From assembly GCF_001307195.1 (NCBI RefSeq), contig NZ_CP012808.1:496001-560000 (forward strand): DNA of 64,000 nucleotides, read 5' to 3'. Below the pieces are notes generated by a model. It saw only the letters and a program-made list of their open reading frames with translations. It ran no database searches and was not told the origin of the DNA. A program made the position numbers and the translations under genes. How positions within the stretch are numbered: the first letter of the stretch is position 1; each line of letters begins with the position of its first letter. Shown here in pieces: positions 8,281-18,310 of this stretch. Source of the DNA: Acinetobacter equi (lineage in GTDB: Bacteria > Pseudomonadota > Gammaproteobacteria > Pseudomonadales > Moraxellaceae).

Positions 8281-9531
8281 TTATGCTGTGGCATCAAATA
8301 CATCATCTTTTTCTTGTGTATGACGATCAACAACAACACTAATCATCATATCTCCTTGAACATTCACCACCGTACGTACAGTATCCAATAAACGATCAAT
8401 CGGTAGTAAAATTGCAATTGCTTCAGCAGGTAAACCAACAGATTGTAATACCATAATCATGGTGACCATCCCTGCACTTGGAATACCTGGTGCACCCAAT
8501 GAAGCAATCATTGCTGTTAAACACACAATCAATTGTTGACCAATGGTTAAATCTAGCCCCATTAAATTCGCAACAAATAATGCAGCAGCTGCCTCATATA
8601 AAGCTGTTCCATCCATATTTAATTGTGTTCCAAGTGGAATCACAAAACCTGCTGTTTGAGGACGTACACCTAGATTTTCTTGAGCACATTTCATAGACAG
8701 AGGCATTGTTGCTGAACTTGAACTGGTTGCAAAAGCAGTAATAAGTGCAGTTCGTGTCCCTTTAAAGAAGGTAATTGGATCCATACGTCCAAAAATCCAC
8801 AACAATAAAGGCAATACCACTAGACCATGAAATATCGTTGTACCTGTTACAACCGCAGCAAATTCTGCCAAACGGCTAAGTACAGAAATATCTTCTGTCG
8901 AAACTAATTTAGCCAATAAAGCAAAAATACCCAATGGAGCTAGCTTCATCACCCAGCCAATCATCAACATCATAATGTCAAAAAACTGTTGGCTAAGTTG
9001 CTTCACTGTTTTGAATTTTTCACCACCTTTCACCAATGCCACACCAACCAAAAGCGCAAATACAACAACGGCTAACACATTCCCTTCTGCAAAAGCTTTA
9101 AAAGGATTGATTAAAGTATTTTGAATAAAATTGGTAAAAAATGAGGATGGCGTCAAGGTATCAGGAGACTGATAATTACTCATTGTTTCTTGAAACATCA
9201 CAATATCTACGCCTTTTCCGACGTTAAAGATATGTGCACATGCCAATCCTAATATTAAAGCCAATGTCGTTGTTGTTACACAGCATGCCAGTGTAATTTT
9301 CCACACTCGATTTAGCTGCCCAGAAGCTTGTAAATTTGAAACACCAACAACAATAGAGCTAAAAATTAAGGGGATGAGCAGCATTTTCAGCAACCCAATA
9401 AAAATACTACTTGCAATATTCAACCCATAAAGACTGGCACTAAAAAATGCGGTTTCTGGGTAAATATTGAGAATTAAACCAAAAATCACCCCCAAGATGG
9501 CGGCAATTAAAATTTGAGTATTTAAGCTCAT
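8281..9531 (-). CDS. Dicarboxylate/glutamate:cation symporter (DAACS family)
   Basis: 416 residues with about eight hydrophobic helices and two re-entrant loops. The family signatures are present: the serine-rich loop TAFATSSSSATMPLSM (about 265-280) and the NMDGTALYEA motif (about 307) that coordinate sodium and substrate. Such carriers import glutamate, aspartate or C4-dicarboxylates with Na+ or H+. Whether the substrate is glutamate (GltP/GltT) or dicarboxylates (DctA) cannot be settled by eye, so no symbol is given. ATG at 9531; stand-alone gene. Confidence 0.88.
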   Translation of the reverse strand: MSLNTQILIAAILGVIFGLILNIYPETAFFSASLYGLNIASSIFIGLLKMLLIPLIFSSIVVGVSNLQASGQLNRVWKITLACCVTTTTLALILGLACAHIFNVGKGVDIVMFQETMSNYQSPDTLTPSSFFTNFIQNTLINPFKAFAEGNVLAVVVFALLVGVALVKGGEKFKTVKQLSQQFFDIMMLMIGWVMKLAPLGIFALLAKLVSTEDISVLSRLAEFAAVVTGTTIFHGLVVLPLLLWIFGRMDPITFFKGTRTALITAFATSSSSATMPLSMKCAQENLGVRPQTAGFVIPLGTQLNMDGTALYEAAAALFVANLMGLDLTIGQQLIVCLTAMIASLGAPGIPSAGMVTMIMVLQSVGLPAEAIAILLPIDRLLDTVRTVVNVQGDMMISVVVDRHTQEKDDVFDATA

Positions 9532-9710
9532 TTTTAAATTTCTTTTATATCCTTTTCATTCAGCCAATATGCCATGAGGCACAGCGAGAATCGAGTAATA
9601 TTTTTTCATATTCTTATTTCATAATCTAAACGTTATTTATGTTTATTTTAATTCTTATAAAACATTCTAAATGTATTCATAAAATCTACACCCCCCTCTT
9701 TTAAAGACAT

Positions 9711-9744
9711 AAAAAATCCCTCAAACTTGATAGAGGGATTTTTT
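9711..9744 (-). terminator. Terminator after tesB
   Basis: AATCCCTC / GAGGGATT stem with a 10-nt loop; A-run on the plus strand gives a U-tract in the tesB direction. Confidence 0.85.
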
Positions 9745-9773
9745 ATTAAAATGAAAAACTTAAGTACTTGGTA

Positions 9774-10646
9774 TTAAGGCGTCTCTATTTCTCTTAAACG
9801 CATTAAGCCTTCTTGTACTGTGCTACAAACAAGTTCACCATTTTGCCACATACGACCAAAATTCAAGCCTCGAGCACTTGTGCTCACCGTCGCATCCATG
9901 TCATACAACATATATTCATCAACACGGAAAGGCTTATGGAAATAAATAACATGATCCAAACTCGCACATTGTAAGTTCGGAGACATATAACTTAAACCAT
10001 GTGGGCGAAGTGCTGTCGCCATTAATGTAAAGTCCGAATAAAATGCTGCAATTGATTGATGCAGCAAAATTTCATCTACATCACTTTCAATTTTGTCATG
10101 TGTTTTCACATAGTGTGCATACACAGGTGCTTCAGGTTGCGGCATAAAAGGATTTACTGGCATAACAGGTTTTATTTCAACCAAACGATCATGCATAAAA
10201 CTTGCACGAACATTTTCTGGTACAAAATCGACCAGTTGTTTTTTTAATTCAGCTTCACTTTTCACATCTTCAGGTGCCGGATATTCTGGCTCCGTAACCT
10301 GATAATTCAAACCATCTTCTGGCTGTGTAAAAGATACCATTGCCATAAAAATTGTACGTCCATGCTGAATAGCACGAACTTGGCGGCTGATAAAACTTTT
10401 CCCATCACGAATACGATCAACTTCATAAATAATAGGTGCATTGGCATCACCACCAAATAAAAAGTACGCATGTAATGAATGTGCAGGACGATCGGTTGTA
10501 TAAGATGCAGCTCTCAATGCTTGCCCTAATACCTGCCCACCAAAAACTCTTTTTCCAACGATCTTCTTACTTTGACCACGGAAAATATTTTCTTCTAGTT
10601 TTTCTAAACTAAGTAGCTCAACGAGTTCCTGAGTTAATGTATTCAT
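9774..10646 (-). CDS. tesB: Acyl-CoA thioesterase II
   Basis: 290 residues with a double hot-dog fold typical of TesB: N-terminal FRGQSKKIVGKRVFGGQVLGQAL and the C-terminal LDHVIYFHKPFRVDEYMLYD segment with the conserved catalytic Asp-Thr-Gln region (Asp in ASLDHVIYFH). It hydrolyses medium- and long-chain acyl-CoA to free fatty acid and CoA in the cytosol. Normal length and a clear terminator downstream. A second, divergent thioesterase-like gene lies at 57494. Confidence 0.92.
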   Translation of the reverse strand: MNTLTQELVELLSLEKLEENIFRGQSKKIVGKRVFGGQVLGQALRAASYTTDRPAHSLHAYFLFGGDANAPIIYEVDRIRDGKSFISRQVRAIQHGRTIFMAMVSFTQPEDGLNYQVTEPEYPAPEDVKSEAELKKQLVDFVPENVRASFMHDRLVEIKPVMPVNPFMPQPEAPVYAHYVKTHDKIESDVDEILLHQSIAAFYSDFTLMATALRPHGLSYMSPNLQCASLDHVIYFHKPFRVDEYMLYDMDATVSTSARGLNFGRMWQNGELVCSTVQEGLMRLREIETP

Positions 10647-11004
10647 GAGAAACCTATTTCAAACCAACACAACATTAAAAAAATACATTTCTTTCATCAA
10701 AATCAGTGTAACGAATTTCTATTTCAAATTAGAAAATTCAAAGGATGAATGAAAGAAATACAACACTAAATTTATTCAACTATTTTACTATTTTGCCATA
10801 AAACCAACTTGAACACTAAAGATATAACGCTAAAAAAAATTCGACGTTTTTGTATAATTCCTGATAAATTGAAGCCATTTCATATCAAGTTCTGCCATTA
10901 TTTGTTAATTTTGTCAGAAAATGACATATTCCTTTTGCTTAGTTTTCTACAAAATACTATGCTTTTTTTCTTTTCATATTTGCAAACACAACGTAGGAGT
11001 TGTT
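10647..11004. other. Non-coding region between tesB and plsB
   Basis: 358 bp of AT-rich DNA between divergent genes. It holds an inverted repeat ATTTCTTTCAT (10687-10697) / ATGAAAGAAAT (10749-10759) with a second, imperfect stem inside (GAATTTCTA/TAGAAAATTC). A TATAAT at 10853-10858 could serve plsB, but I cannot pair it with a good -35. An upstream in-frame codon at 10921 could extend plsB but is unlikely (see plsB). Confidence 0.5.
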
Positions 11005-13569
11005 ATGTCCAAGAGTGGTTTTGGTCAAATGTATCGTAAGCTTTCAGGTAAGCTACTTGACCTTGTTGTAAGCCCACAGGTTCTTGGTGAGATTCCTACC
11101 GAACTATCTTCCATACAAACAACGTCATCCGACAAGAAAAAAGTGGTTTGTTATGTTTTACAAAATCATTCTCGTAGTAATGCCTTAGTTGTTGATGGTG
11201 AAACGCGTAAACAAAAGCTTACACCTGCACTCAACCCAATGATAATTGGTGAGCATACTGAAAAAGTTTCCATTTTATTCTTACAACACAACCAAGAAAA
11301 TAATGTCTTAAATAGAAGCTCTCAAACGCTACCACCACGCTTATTACGCTTAGTTGAACTATTAGAAAAAGATCCTGAACTTGATATTGAACTTGTACCT
11401 GTAACGGTACTTTGGGGACGCTCACCAGATAAAGAAGATTCCCTACTTAAATTATTACTTACAGACTCATGGTCAACACCAGGAACTGTTAAACAATTAG
11501 TGAATATTGGCTTACATGGTCGTCAAACGTATTTAGAATTCCATCCATCACAATCTTTACGTGATTTAATTCAATATGCAAAAACGACACATCCAAATCT
11601 TTCACCAGCAACTTATATCTTAACAACCCTCAATGATTATCTAGATAATCAACGTGAAATTGTTCTTGGACCAGATTTATCAGATCGCCGCAATGTCATG
11701 CATTCACTCATTAAAGCACCTGATGTTCAAGCAGCAATTCGCCATGAAAGTATTCGCAGTAAAGTTAGTATTGCTGAGGCAGAAAAACGTGCAATTAGCT
11801 GTTTAAATGAAATTGTTTCTGACTATTCTCATTCGACTGTACGCTTCGCATCACAAGCACTTACACGCTTATGGACTCAACTTTATGATGGTGTAGAAGT
11901 TCATAATTTCAGTACGGTACGTGAGCTTGCTAAAGATTATGAAATTATCTATACGCCTTGCCATCGTAGCCATATCGACTATTTATTGTTGTCTTATGTC
12001 ATTTATCGTCGTGGTTTAATGGTGCCTTATATTGCTGCTGGCGATAATTTAAATATGCCTTTGGTTGGACAAATTCTTCGTGGTGGTGGCGCATTCTTTA
12101 TTCGTCGTACATTTAGAGGAAATGCGTTATATACCACGGTATTTAAAGAATATTTATATAGCATTTTATCTCGTAATACACCTTTAGAATACTTTATTGA
12201 AGGTGGTCGCTCACGTACAGGTCGCCTTCTACCACCGAAAACAGGAATGCTCGCAATGACTGTACACAGTCATTTACGCGGACGAGCAAAACCAATTGTT
12301 TTCATTCCAACTTATATTGGTTATGAACGCTTAATGGAAGGTTCAACCTATGTCGGTGAGATGAATGGCAAGCCGAAAGAAGCTGAATCGGTTATGGGCA
12401 TTCTTAAAACCTTACGTAAAATTGAGCGTATTTTCGGTAAAGTTCACGTCAATTTTGGTGAACCTGTATTTTTAGATGACATGCTAAAAAAACATGGTGC
12501 AGAAAATATTGAACTAAATAAAAATGATGACGCCATTCCAAATGAAGTCTCTGATGCAGTCAATAGCTCTGCAACAGCAATTTTAGAAAATATTAACCGT
12601 GCTGCGGTAATTAACCCTGTATCACTGTTATCTCTTGTACTTTTAGCAACACCAAAACATACATTAGATGAAGAGATATGCACAAAACAGCTCGATACTT
12701 ATCGTAATCTATTAACCAAACTTCCTTATGACTCACGCACTCAAGTCACCCCATTATCTGGTAAGGAAATTATTGAATACGGTCTAAAACTCAAGCTTAT
12801 TAAACGTGTACATCATGTTCTTGGCGATATTATTGCAATTGAAGATAGCCAAGCTGTTCTACTGACTTATTTCCGCAATAACATTTTACACGCCTTTATT
12901 CTTCCATCTTTGATTGCCGCATTGGTTAAACATAATGCTGTGATTTCACCTGAAGATATGCGTAATGTGATTACAACACTGTATCCATTCTTAAAAGCTG
13001 AGTTATTCCTAAAATGGACAGGCAAAGAATTAGATACATATATTGAGTCCTATACCCAAGCATTATTAGATGCAAACCTCATTGGTCTAGATCATGATGG
13101 TCACTTGGTATGCCCTGTTCCAAATAGTGAAGACCATAATCAGCTTTCTGTTCTAGCTGCCCCAGTTACTCAGAGTTTAGAACGCTACTACATGACTTTA
13201 GCCCTCATTACTCAGCGTGGTTCTGGAAATATTTCAACACGCCAAGTTGAAGAACTCAGTCACTTAGTGGGGCAACGTCTTTCTGTTTTATATGAATTCA
13301 ATTCACCTGAATTCTTCGATAAAGCGCTATTCCAAAGCTTTATTAAAGTTCTTACACAGCAAGGCTATATCAGTACCAATGAAAACAACGCCATTGTATT
13401 TGATGAGCAATTTAGAAATGTTGCGCAATATGCAAATCTCGTTTTAGATGATGTCACTTTACAAATGTTACAGCACATCACCTCTTTTACAGATGATGAA
13501 CTAAAAGAAGCGTTAGATGCACTTGCTGCACAAAAAGCAAAACATCGTTTAAAACGTAAGAAAAAATAA
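11005..13569 (+). CDS. plsB: Glycerol-3-phosphate 1-O-acyltransferase
   Basis: 854 residues from the ATG at 11005, which has GTAGGAG 6 nt upstream; the 28-residue in-frame extension upstream lacks a ribosome site. PlsB acylates sn-glycerol-3-phosphate with acyl-CoA or acyl-ACP, the first step of phospholipid synthesis, at the inner membrane. The acyltransferase motif I HRSHID is near residues 319-324, followed by FFIRRTFRGN (block II), FIEGGRSRTG (block III) and IVFIPTYIGYE (block IV). Long stem-loop terminator follows. Confidence 0.95.
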   Translation: MSKSGFGQMYRKLSGKLLDLVVSPQVLGEIPTELSSIQTTSSDKKKVVCYVLQNHSRSNALVVDGETRKQKLTPALNPMIIGEHTEKVSILFLQHNQENNVLNRSSQTLPPRLLRLVELLEKDPELDIELVPVTVLWGRSPDKEDSLLKLLLTDSWSTPGTVKQLVNIGLHGRQTYLEFHPSQSLRDLIQYAKTTHPNLSPATYILTTLNDYLDNQREIVLGPDLSDRRNVMHSLIKAPDVQAAIRHESIRSKVSIAEAEKRAISCLNEIVSDYSHSTVRFASQALTRLWTQLYDGVEVHNFSTVRELAKDYEIIYTPCHRSHIDYLLLSYVIYRRGLMVPYIAAGDNLNMPLVGQILRGGGAFFIRRTFRGNALYTTVFKEYLYSILSRNTPLEYFIEGGRSRTGRLLPPKTGMLAMTVHSHLRGRAKPIVFIPTYIGYERLMEGSTYVGEMNGKPKEAESVMGILKTLRKIERIFGKVHVNFGEPVFLDDMLKKHGAENIELNKNDDAIPNEVSDAVNSSATAILENINRAAVINPVSLLSLVLLATPKHTLDEEICTKQLDTYRNLLTKLPYDSRTQVTPLSGKEIIEYGLKLKLIKRVHHVLGDIIAIEDSQAVLLTYFRNNILHAFILPSLIAALVKHNAVISPEDMRNVITTLYPFLKAELFLKWTGKELDTYIESYTQALLDANLIGLDHDGHLVCPVPNSEDHNQLSVLAAPVTQSLERYYMTLALITQRGSGNISTRQVEELSHLVGQRLSVLYEFNSPEFFDKALFQSFIKVLTQQGYISTNENNAIVFDEQFRNVAQYANLVLDDVTLQMLQHITSFTDDELKEALDALAAQKAKHRLKRKKK

Positions 13570-13575
13570 TCTACT

Positions 13576-13618
13576 TTTCCATCCTTTAACTTTCGAGTTA
13601 AAGGATGGAAATATCTTT
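13576..13618 (+). terminator. Terminator after plsB
   Basis: 16-bp perfect stem (13576-13591 with 13596-13611) closing a TTCG loop, followed by TATCTTT. Confidence 0.85.
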
Positions 13619-13657
13619 AAAAACAATTCTCAAAAGAACAAAGTATTCTATTTATAT

Positions 13658-14458
13658 TTATTTTAATAATTTTAAATACTCATCAAAGCAATCTTGATGT
13701 TTCAACTGAAAACCACTTTTCAACATCCTTTGAGCCATAATTTTTTTACCTGATAATTGCTCCGCTTCCAAAACCAATTGCGGTAAATCCAATTTTTGCT
13801 GAAACCATTGAATAATTTTATGCAGAGGGATTGGCTTTGAATCACTACAAATATAAGTTTTTTCAAAATGTTCCACGTGAAGCACATGTACTAGGAAAGC
13901 AGCTAAATCATCTATATGAATTCGATTAGACCAATGAATATTAGGATAGGTTAATGTCATATTCGCAAGTTTTTTCATTCGTTCAACAGAAGTTCCATAA
14001 ATACCCGTAGGTCTTACAACAGAACATTGCTCAGGAAAAGCGTTCAAATATACATTTTCCATGGCATATAAAATTTCACCTTGCTCATCTATTGGCTGAA
14101 TAAGCGATTCATCATTAATTATTTCACCTGAATTTTCGCCATATACACGTGTGGAAGAAACAACAATTATCTTTTTTATTGGATGATTTTTTAAGGCTTG
14201 AATAATCGGTTTTGTTGAAGCGAAATAAGTCTCACGATATGCATCTACGCCACGTTCACTTGGTGCCAATAAGATATAAACATAATCAATAGGTTTAACT
14301 TGCATTAAGTCCAGTTGATGAATATCTTGAATCAGATGATTCGCATATAAATCTGTTTTCGGACTTCTGCTAATTGTGGTAACTTGATAACCAAGCTCAA
14401 ATAATTGTTTTGCAACACGTTGAGATGTTTTACCATAACCAATAAATAAAATATGCAT
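13658..14458 (-). CDS. NAD(P)-binding SDR/epimerase-like protein (YeeZ type)
   Basis: 266 residues starting MHILFIGYGKTSQRVAKQL, a Rossmann fold with the GxGxxxxxxA pattern near the N-terminus. SSTRVYGE (about residues 112-119) provides the Ser-Tyr of extended SDR proteins, though the usual YxxxK is not clear, and VVRPTGIYG follows. It resembles the YeeZ-like sugar-nucleotide-epimerase-related proteins whose substrate is unknown. Start at 14458 rather than 14491, because the fold begins directly at MHILFIG. Divergent from recG with only 31 bp between start codons. Confidence 0.75.
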   Translation of the reverse strand: MHILFIGYGKTSQRVAKQLFELGYQVTTISRSPKTDLYANHLIQDIHQLDLMQVKPIDYVYILLAPSERGVDAYRETYFASTKPIIQALKNHPIKKIIVVSSTRVYGENSGEIINDESLIQPIDEQGEILYAMENVYLNAFPEQCSVVRPTGIYGTSVERMKKLANMTLTYPNIHWSNRIHIDDLAAFLVHVLHVEHFEKTYICSDSKPIPLHKIIQWFQQKLDLPQLVLEAEQLSGKKIMAQRMLKSGFQLKHQDCFDEYLKLLK

Positions 14459-14489
14459 TAAACACCAATCACAGATAAGTTGAGGGGAC

Positions 14490-16535
14490 ATGGCTGCAGT
14501 CCATCAATTGCAAGGCGTTGGCAATGCCGCTGCAACACTACTTGAAAAACTTCATATCTTTACAACAGATGATTTACTGTTTCATTTACCACGAGATTAT
14601 GAAGATCGTAGCACGATCATTCCTATGAACCAATTGATTGTAGGACGTAGTTATTTACTCGAAGGTTTAGTCACAAGTGTCGACTTCCCTCCTGGCAAAC
14701 GAAAATCAATGGCTGTTGGGTTAGAAGATGATTTCGGCAAAGTCACTTTACGCTTTTATCATATCTATAAAGGGATTACAGACCGTACAAAGCTAAATTC
14801 TCGCTTACGTATTTTTGGCGAAGTTCGAGTTGGTGCTCGTGGCTTAGAGTTATACCACCCTGAATTACAAGTGATTAGCGAGCACACACCTTTACCTAAA
14901 ACCCAACTTACAGCAATTTATCCAAGTACAGAAGGTTTAACTCAACCTAAATTACGTGACTATATTAAACAGGCTCTAAATCAGTTTAGTCATGATCTCC
15001 CTGAACTTTTGCCTAAAAAATTTACCAATGGTTTTGCGCTAAAAGAAGCCCTGCAATACATTCACCACCCTCCTGTAAATGCAAATATGCTACAGCTTGC
15101 ACAAGGTTCACATCCTGCACAGCAACGTTTAATTTTTGAAGAGCTTGTTGCCCATCAAGTTAGTTTGCTCACGCGACGTGCTTATATTCAAGAAATAGCA
15201 GCTCCTATTTTTAAACCAAGCCAAAAATATGCTTCTGCATTATTAACAAGTCTGCCTTTTCAAATGACAGGTGCTCAACAACGTGTCTCTCAAGAAATTG
15301 CAGATGACTTACAACAAGACAAACCCATGTTGCGCTTAGTACAAGGTGATGTTGGTGCAGGTAAAACCCTTGTTGCAGGTGTTGCAGCTTGTCATGCATT
15401 AGAAGAAGGTTGGCAGGTTGCATTAATGGCACCAACTGAAATTTTAGCTGAACAGCATTATCTTAATTTTAAAAAATGGTTTGAGCCTATGGGTCTGACT
15501 GTTTCATGGCTTTCAGGTAAACAAAAAGGTAAAGCACGTGCCTTCTCTGAACAGCAAATTAAAGATGGTTCTGCAAATCTCGTTATTGGAACACATGCTC
15601 TATTTCAAGATAATGTTGAATTTTCAAAATTAGGCTTAGTGATTATTGATGAACAGCACCGCTTTGGTGTAGACCAACGCCTTGCGTTACGTAATAAAGG
15701 TACAAATAACACCACACCTCATCAACTAGTGATGACTGCAACCCCTATTCCCCGAACATTAGCTATGTCTGCTTATGGTGATTTAGATACCTCTATTATT
15801 GATGAATTACCACCTGGTCGAACCCCCATTCAAACAGTAACAATTCCACTCGATCGACGTGAAGAAGTTTTACAACGTATTGCAACTAATTGTGCTGAAG
15901 GTAAGCAAGCATACTGGGTGTGTACACTTGTTGAAGAATCCGAAACACTTGATGCTCAAGCTGCTGAAGCGACATTCAATGAAATTAAAGAACGTTTTCC
16001 TGAACTTCGCATTGGCTTAGTACATGGCAAAATGAAAGCTGATGAAAAACAATCGGTCATGCAGCAATTCAAAGAAAATCAATTACAACTCCTAATTGCA
16101 ACGACAGTAATTGAAGTTGGTGTTGATGTTCCAAATGCATCTATCATGGTGATTGAAAATGCTGAGCGTTTAGGATTATCTCAGCTCCATCAATTAAGAG
16201 GTCGTGTTGGACGTGGTGCAAAAGCCAGTTTCTGTGCATTACTCTATAAAAATCCATTATCACAAAATGGACAAGAACGTTTACGTATCATGCGTGAAAC
16301 CAACGATGGTTTTATGATTGCTGAAAAAGATTTAGAAATTCGTGGTCCTGGTGAAATATTAGGAACAAAACAAACAGGTGATATGAATTTTCGTGTTGCA
16401 AAACTAGAACGCGATGACCATCTACTTAGCCAAGCTCATTATGTTGCACAGCAATTATTAAAAGAACATCCTAAAAATGCTGAAGCACTATTAAAACGAT
16501 GGCTTCCAGAAGCTCCTCGGTATGCTTATGTTTAA
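14490..16535 (+). CDS. recG: ATP-dependent DNA helicase RecG
   Basis: 681 residues, standard for RecG, which remodels stalled replication forks and branch-migrates Holliday junctions. The N-terminal OB/wedge domain (about 1-160) precedes the helicase core with Walker A GDVGAGKT (about 287), DEQHRFG (about 390), MTATPIPRT and the C-terminal QLRGRVGRG motif. The stop overlaps comF by about 14 bp, so the two form an operon. Confidence 0.96.
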   Translation: MAAVHQLQGVGNAAATLLEKLHIFTTDDLLFHLPRDYEDRSTIIPMNQLIVGRSYLLEGLVTSVDFPPGKRKSMAVGLEDDFGKVTLRFYHIYKGITDRTKLNSRLRIFGEVRVGARGLELYHPELQVISEHTPLPKTQLTAIYPSTEGLTQPKLRDYIKQALNQFSHDLPELLPKKFTNGFALKEALQYIHHPPVNANMLQLAQGSHPAQQRLIFEELVAHQVSLLTRRAYIQEIAAPIFKPSQKYASALLTSLPFQMTGAQQRVSQEIADDLQQDKPMLRLVQGDVGAGKTLVAGVAACHALEEGWQVALMAPTEILAEQHYLNFKKWFEPMGLTVSWLSGKQKGKARAFSEQQIKDGSANLVIGTHALFQDNVEFSKLGLVIIDEQHRFGVDQRLALRNKGTNNTTPHQLVMTATPIPRTLAMSAYGDLDTSIIDELPPGRTPIQTVTIPLDRREEVLQRIATNCAEGKQAYWVCTLVEESETLDAQAAEATFNEIKERFPELRIGLVHGKMKADEKQSVMQQFKENQLQLLIATTVIEVGVDVPNASIMVIENAERLGLSQLHQLRGRVGRGAKASFCALLYKNPLSQNGQERLRIMRETNDGFMIAEKDLEIRGPGEILGTKQTGDMNFRVAKLERDDHLLSQAHYVAQQLLKEHPKNAEALLKRWLPEAPRYAYV

Positions 16536-17154
16536 CTTATTTTCAAAATCAAAAAATTTAATAACTCCGATACTACGATGTCAACTCTGTAGCTTAGATT
16601 CCCAATACAAAGCCACAATTTGCAAAGATTGTTGGACTCAAATCCCTTGGGAAACTGAAAAAATCATTAAGCAAGAAGTTCCTATTTTTGTTGCTTGCCG
16701 ATATGAATATCCAATTAATCGAATTATTCAAAAATTTAAATATGAACAACAACTTCATTTTCAGCACTTACTTGCAAATTTAATATTGCAATTACATCTG
16801 CCTAAAGTTCAAGCTATTGTTCCCATGCCTATTTCAGAAGAACGCTTAATTGAACGAGGATACAACCAAAGCTTAGAAGTCGCGAAAATTGTAGCAAAAA
16901 TACTAAACATTCCGATTTGGCAGCCAATTCAACGAATGCATCAGCACTCTCAAAAAGGGCTAACACGCCTTGAACGAATTGAAAATATTCAAAGTCAATT
17001 TCAAATAAAAAAAGACTATAAGATTCGCTATAAAAGAGTATTGATTTTAGATGATGTTGTTACAACCGGAAGTTCTATTCTTGCCTTAATGCAAAGTTTA
17101 GAACAACTCGGTTGTCAAAAAATATTTGCCTGTGCAATTGCAAACGCAAATTAA
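16522..17154 (+). CDS. comF: ComF family phosphoribosyltransferase-like protein
   Basis: 210 residues. An N-terminal zinc ribbon CQLC...CKDC (about residues 20-40) is followed by a type I PRTase domain with the PRPP loop VLILDDVVTTGSS (about 172-184). ComF family proteins support natural transformation in several bacteria, and Acinetobacter is naturally competent, so a role in DNA uptake or processing is plausible. Starts inside the end of recG; ATG at 16528 is an alternative. Its stop overlaps the convergent Nudix gene by 4 bp. Confidence 0.85.
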   Translation: MLMFNLFSKSKNLITPILRCQLCSLDSQYKATICKDCWTQIPWETEKIIKQEVPIFVACRYEYPINRIIQKFKYEQQLHFQHLLANLILQLHLPKVQAIVPMPISEERLIERGYNQSLEVAKIVAKILNIPIWQPIQRMHQHSQKGLTRLERIENIQSQFQIKKDYKIRYKRVLILDDVVTTGSSILALMQSLEQLGCQKIFACAIANAN

Positions 17155-17561
17155 ACTGCTTCTATTTTTTCAATGAATTTTTTCTTCACCCACGGCATAA
17201 CAACATCCTGAGTTAATGGTGCCAATTGTGTGACAGTATCATCTAAATCGACCCATTTCATTTCTGCAATTTCAGCATTAATTTGGGGTATTTGACTTAA
17301 ACCAACCCAATACACATAACTCACCAATAAATGATTTGGCTCATTGGCAGCAGGAGTTTCAAAACGTCCAATAAAAGCATTAATTTTAGCATCACAGCCA
17401 ATTTCTTCTTTAATTTCTCGTAGCATCGTTTGCTCAGGACTTTCATTTTCCTCAAGCTTTCCACCTACTTGCATAAAAGAAGCTGTGTTTTGCTTCCGAA
17501 CTAATAACAATTGATTTTGATCATTTAAAATAATAGCAGCGGCAACAGTAATAATATTCAC
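17151..17561 (-). CDS. Nudix hydrolase
   Basis: 136 residues with a full Nudix box G-x5-E-x7-REIKEEIG at about residues 39-61, which binds Mg2+ and cleaves nucleoside diphosphates linked to another group. Resembles MutT/NUDT-like small enzymes, substrate unknown. Only 2 bp separates it from the LOG-family gene upstream, so they are one operon; both act on nucleotides. Confidence 0.85.
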   Translation of the reverse strand: MNIITVAAAIILNDQNQLLLVRKQNTASFMQVGGKLEENESPEQTMLREIKEEIGCDAKINAFIGRFETPAANEPNHLLVSYVYWVGLSQIPQINAEIAEMKWVDLDDTVTQLAPLTQDVVMPWVKKKFIEKIEAV

Positions 17562-17563
17562 AA

Positions 17564-18157
17564 TTAATTCTCTGTTTGTACTTTTTCAACCATTCCCCAT
17601 TTAGGTTCTGGCGCAATAAAATGATCCATTTGATTCATCACTTTTTCAATAGAAGAATCATGAATTAAACTTTGCATAAATCTCGGATGAGTAAAACCTT
17701 TTTCTGTCGATTTTTCTAAAAATTTAATTAAATCATCATAAAAACCATCAACATTTAAAAAAGCACATGGTTTTAGATGAATACCCAATTGTGCCCAAGT
17801 CCACTGCTCAAAAATTTCTTCAAATGTTCCCACACCACCCGGAAGGGCAATAAAACCATCTGACAATTCAGACATCTTTAATTTTCTTTCCTGCATATTA
17901 TTTACAATATGCAACTCTGTTAAATTAGGATGAGCAAATTCTTTATTTACTAAAATTTCAGGAATAACACCAACAACTTTCCCTCCTTCTTTCAAGGCAT
18001 TATCTGCAATAACTCCCATCAACCCAGAACGACCACCACCATAGACCAATGTTTTACCTTGCTGGGCTATTGTCTTTCCTACATTTTGAGCAGTTTCTAA
18101 AAAAATTGAATCCGCCCCAAAAGCAGAACCACAAAATACAGCAATAGAATTTGTCAT
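17564..18157 (-). CDS. LOG-family nucleotide phosphoribohydrolase (TIGR00730)
   Basis: 197 residues from the ATG at 18157 (MTNSIAVFCGSAFG), where GGTGAAAA sits upstream; longer reading frames have no supporting site. The LOG signatures GGGRSGLMG (about 43) and PGGVGTFEEIFE (about 108) are present. Homologues cleave nucleoside 5'-monophosphates such as AMP or cytokinin ribotides into base and ribose-5-phosphate. In bacteria the natural substrate is often uncertain. Operon with the Nudix gene downstream; divergent from corA. Confidence 0.85.
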   Translation of the reverse strand: MTNSIAVFCGSAFGADSIFLETAQNVGKTIAQQGKTLVYGGGRSGLMGVIADNALKEGGKVVGVIPEILVNKEFAHPNLTELHIVNNMQERKLKMSELSDGFIALPGGVGTFEEIFEQWTWAQLGIHLKPCAFLNVDGFYDDLIKFLEKSTEKGFTHPRFMQSLIHDSSIEKVMNQMDHFIAPEPKWGMVEKVQTEN

Positions 18158-18310
18158 TTTTTCACCATGTTCTACAGATGTCATACAATATATATCGATT
18201 TTATTGGGTTTTTTTGGAAATATAGTGATTCCAACAGTGCTTTTAATCAGTTCCTTGTCTAAAATACACACATCACAATTAACCCATACTGCGCAAGGGA
18301 GAAAAGACTA

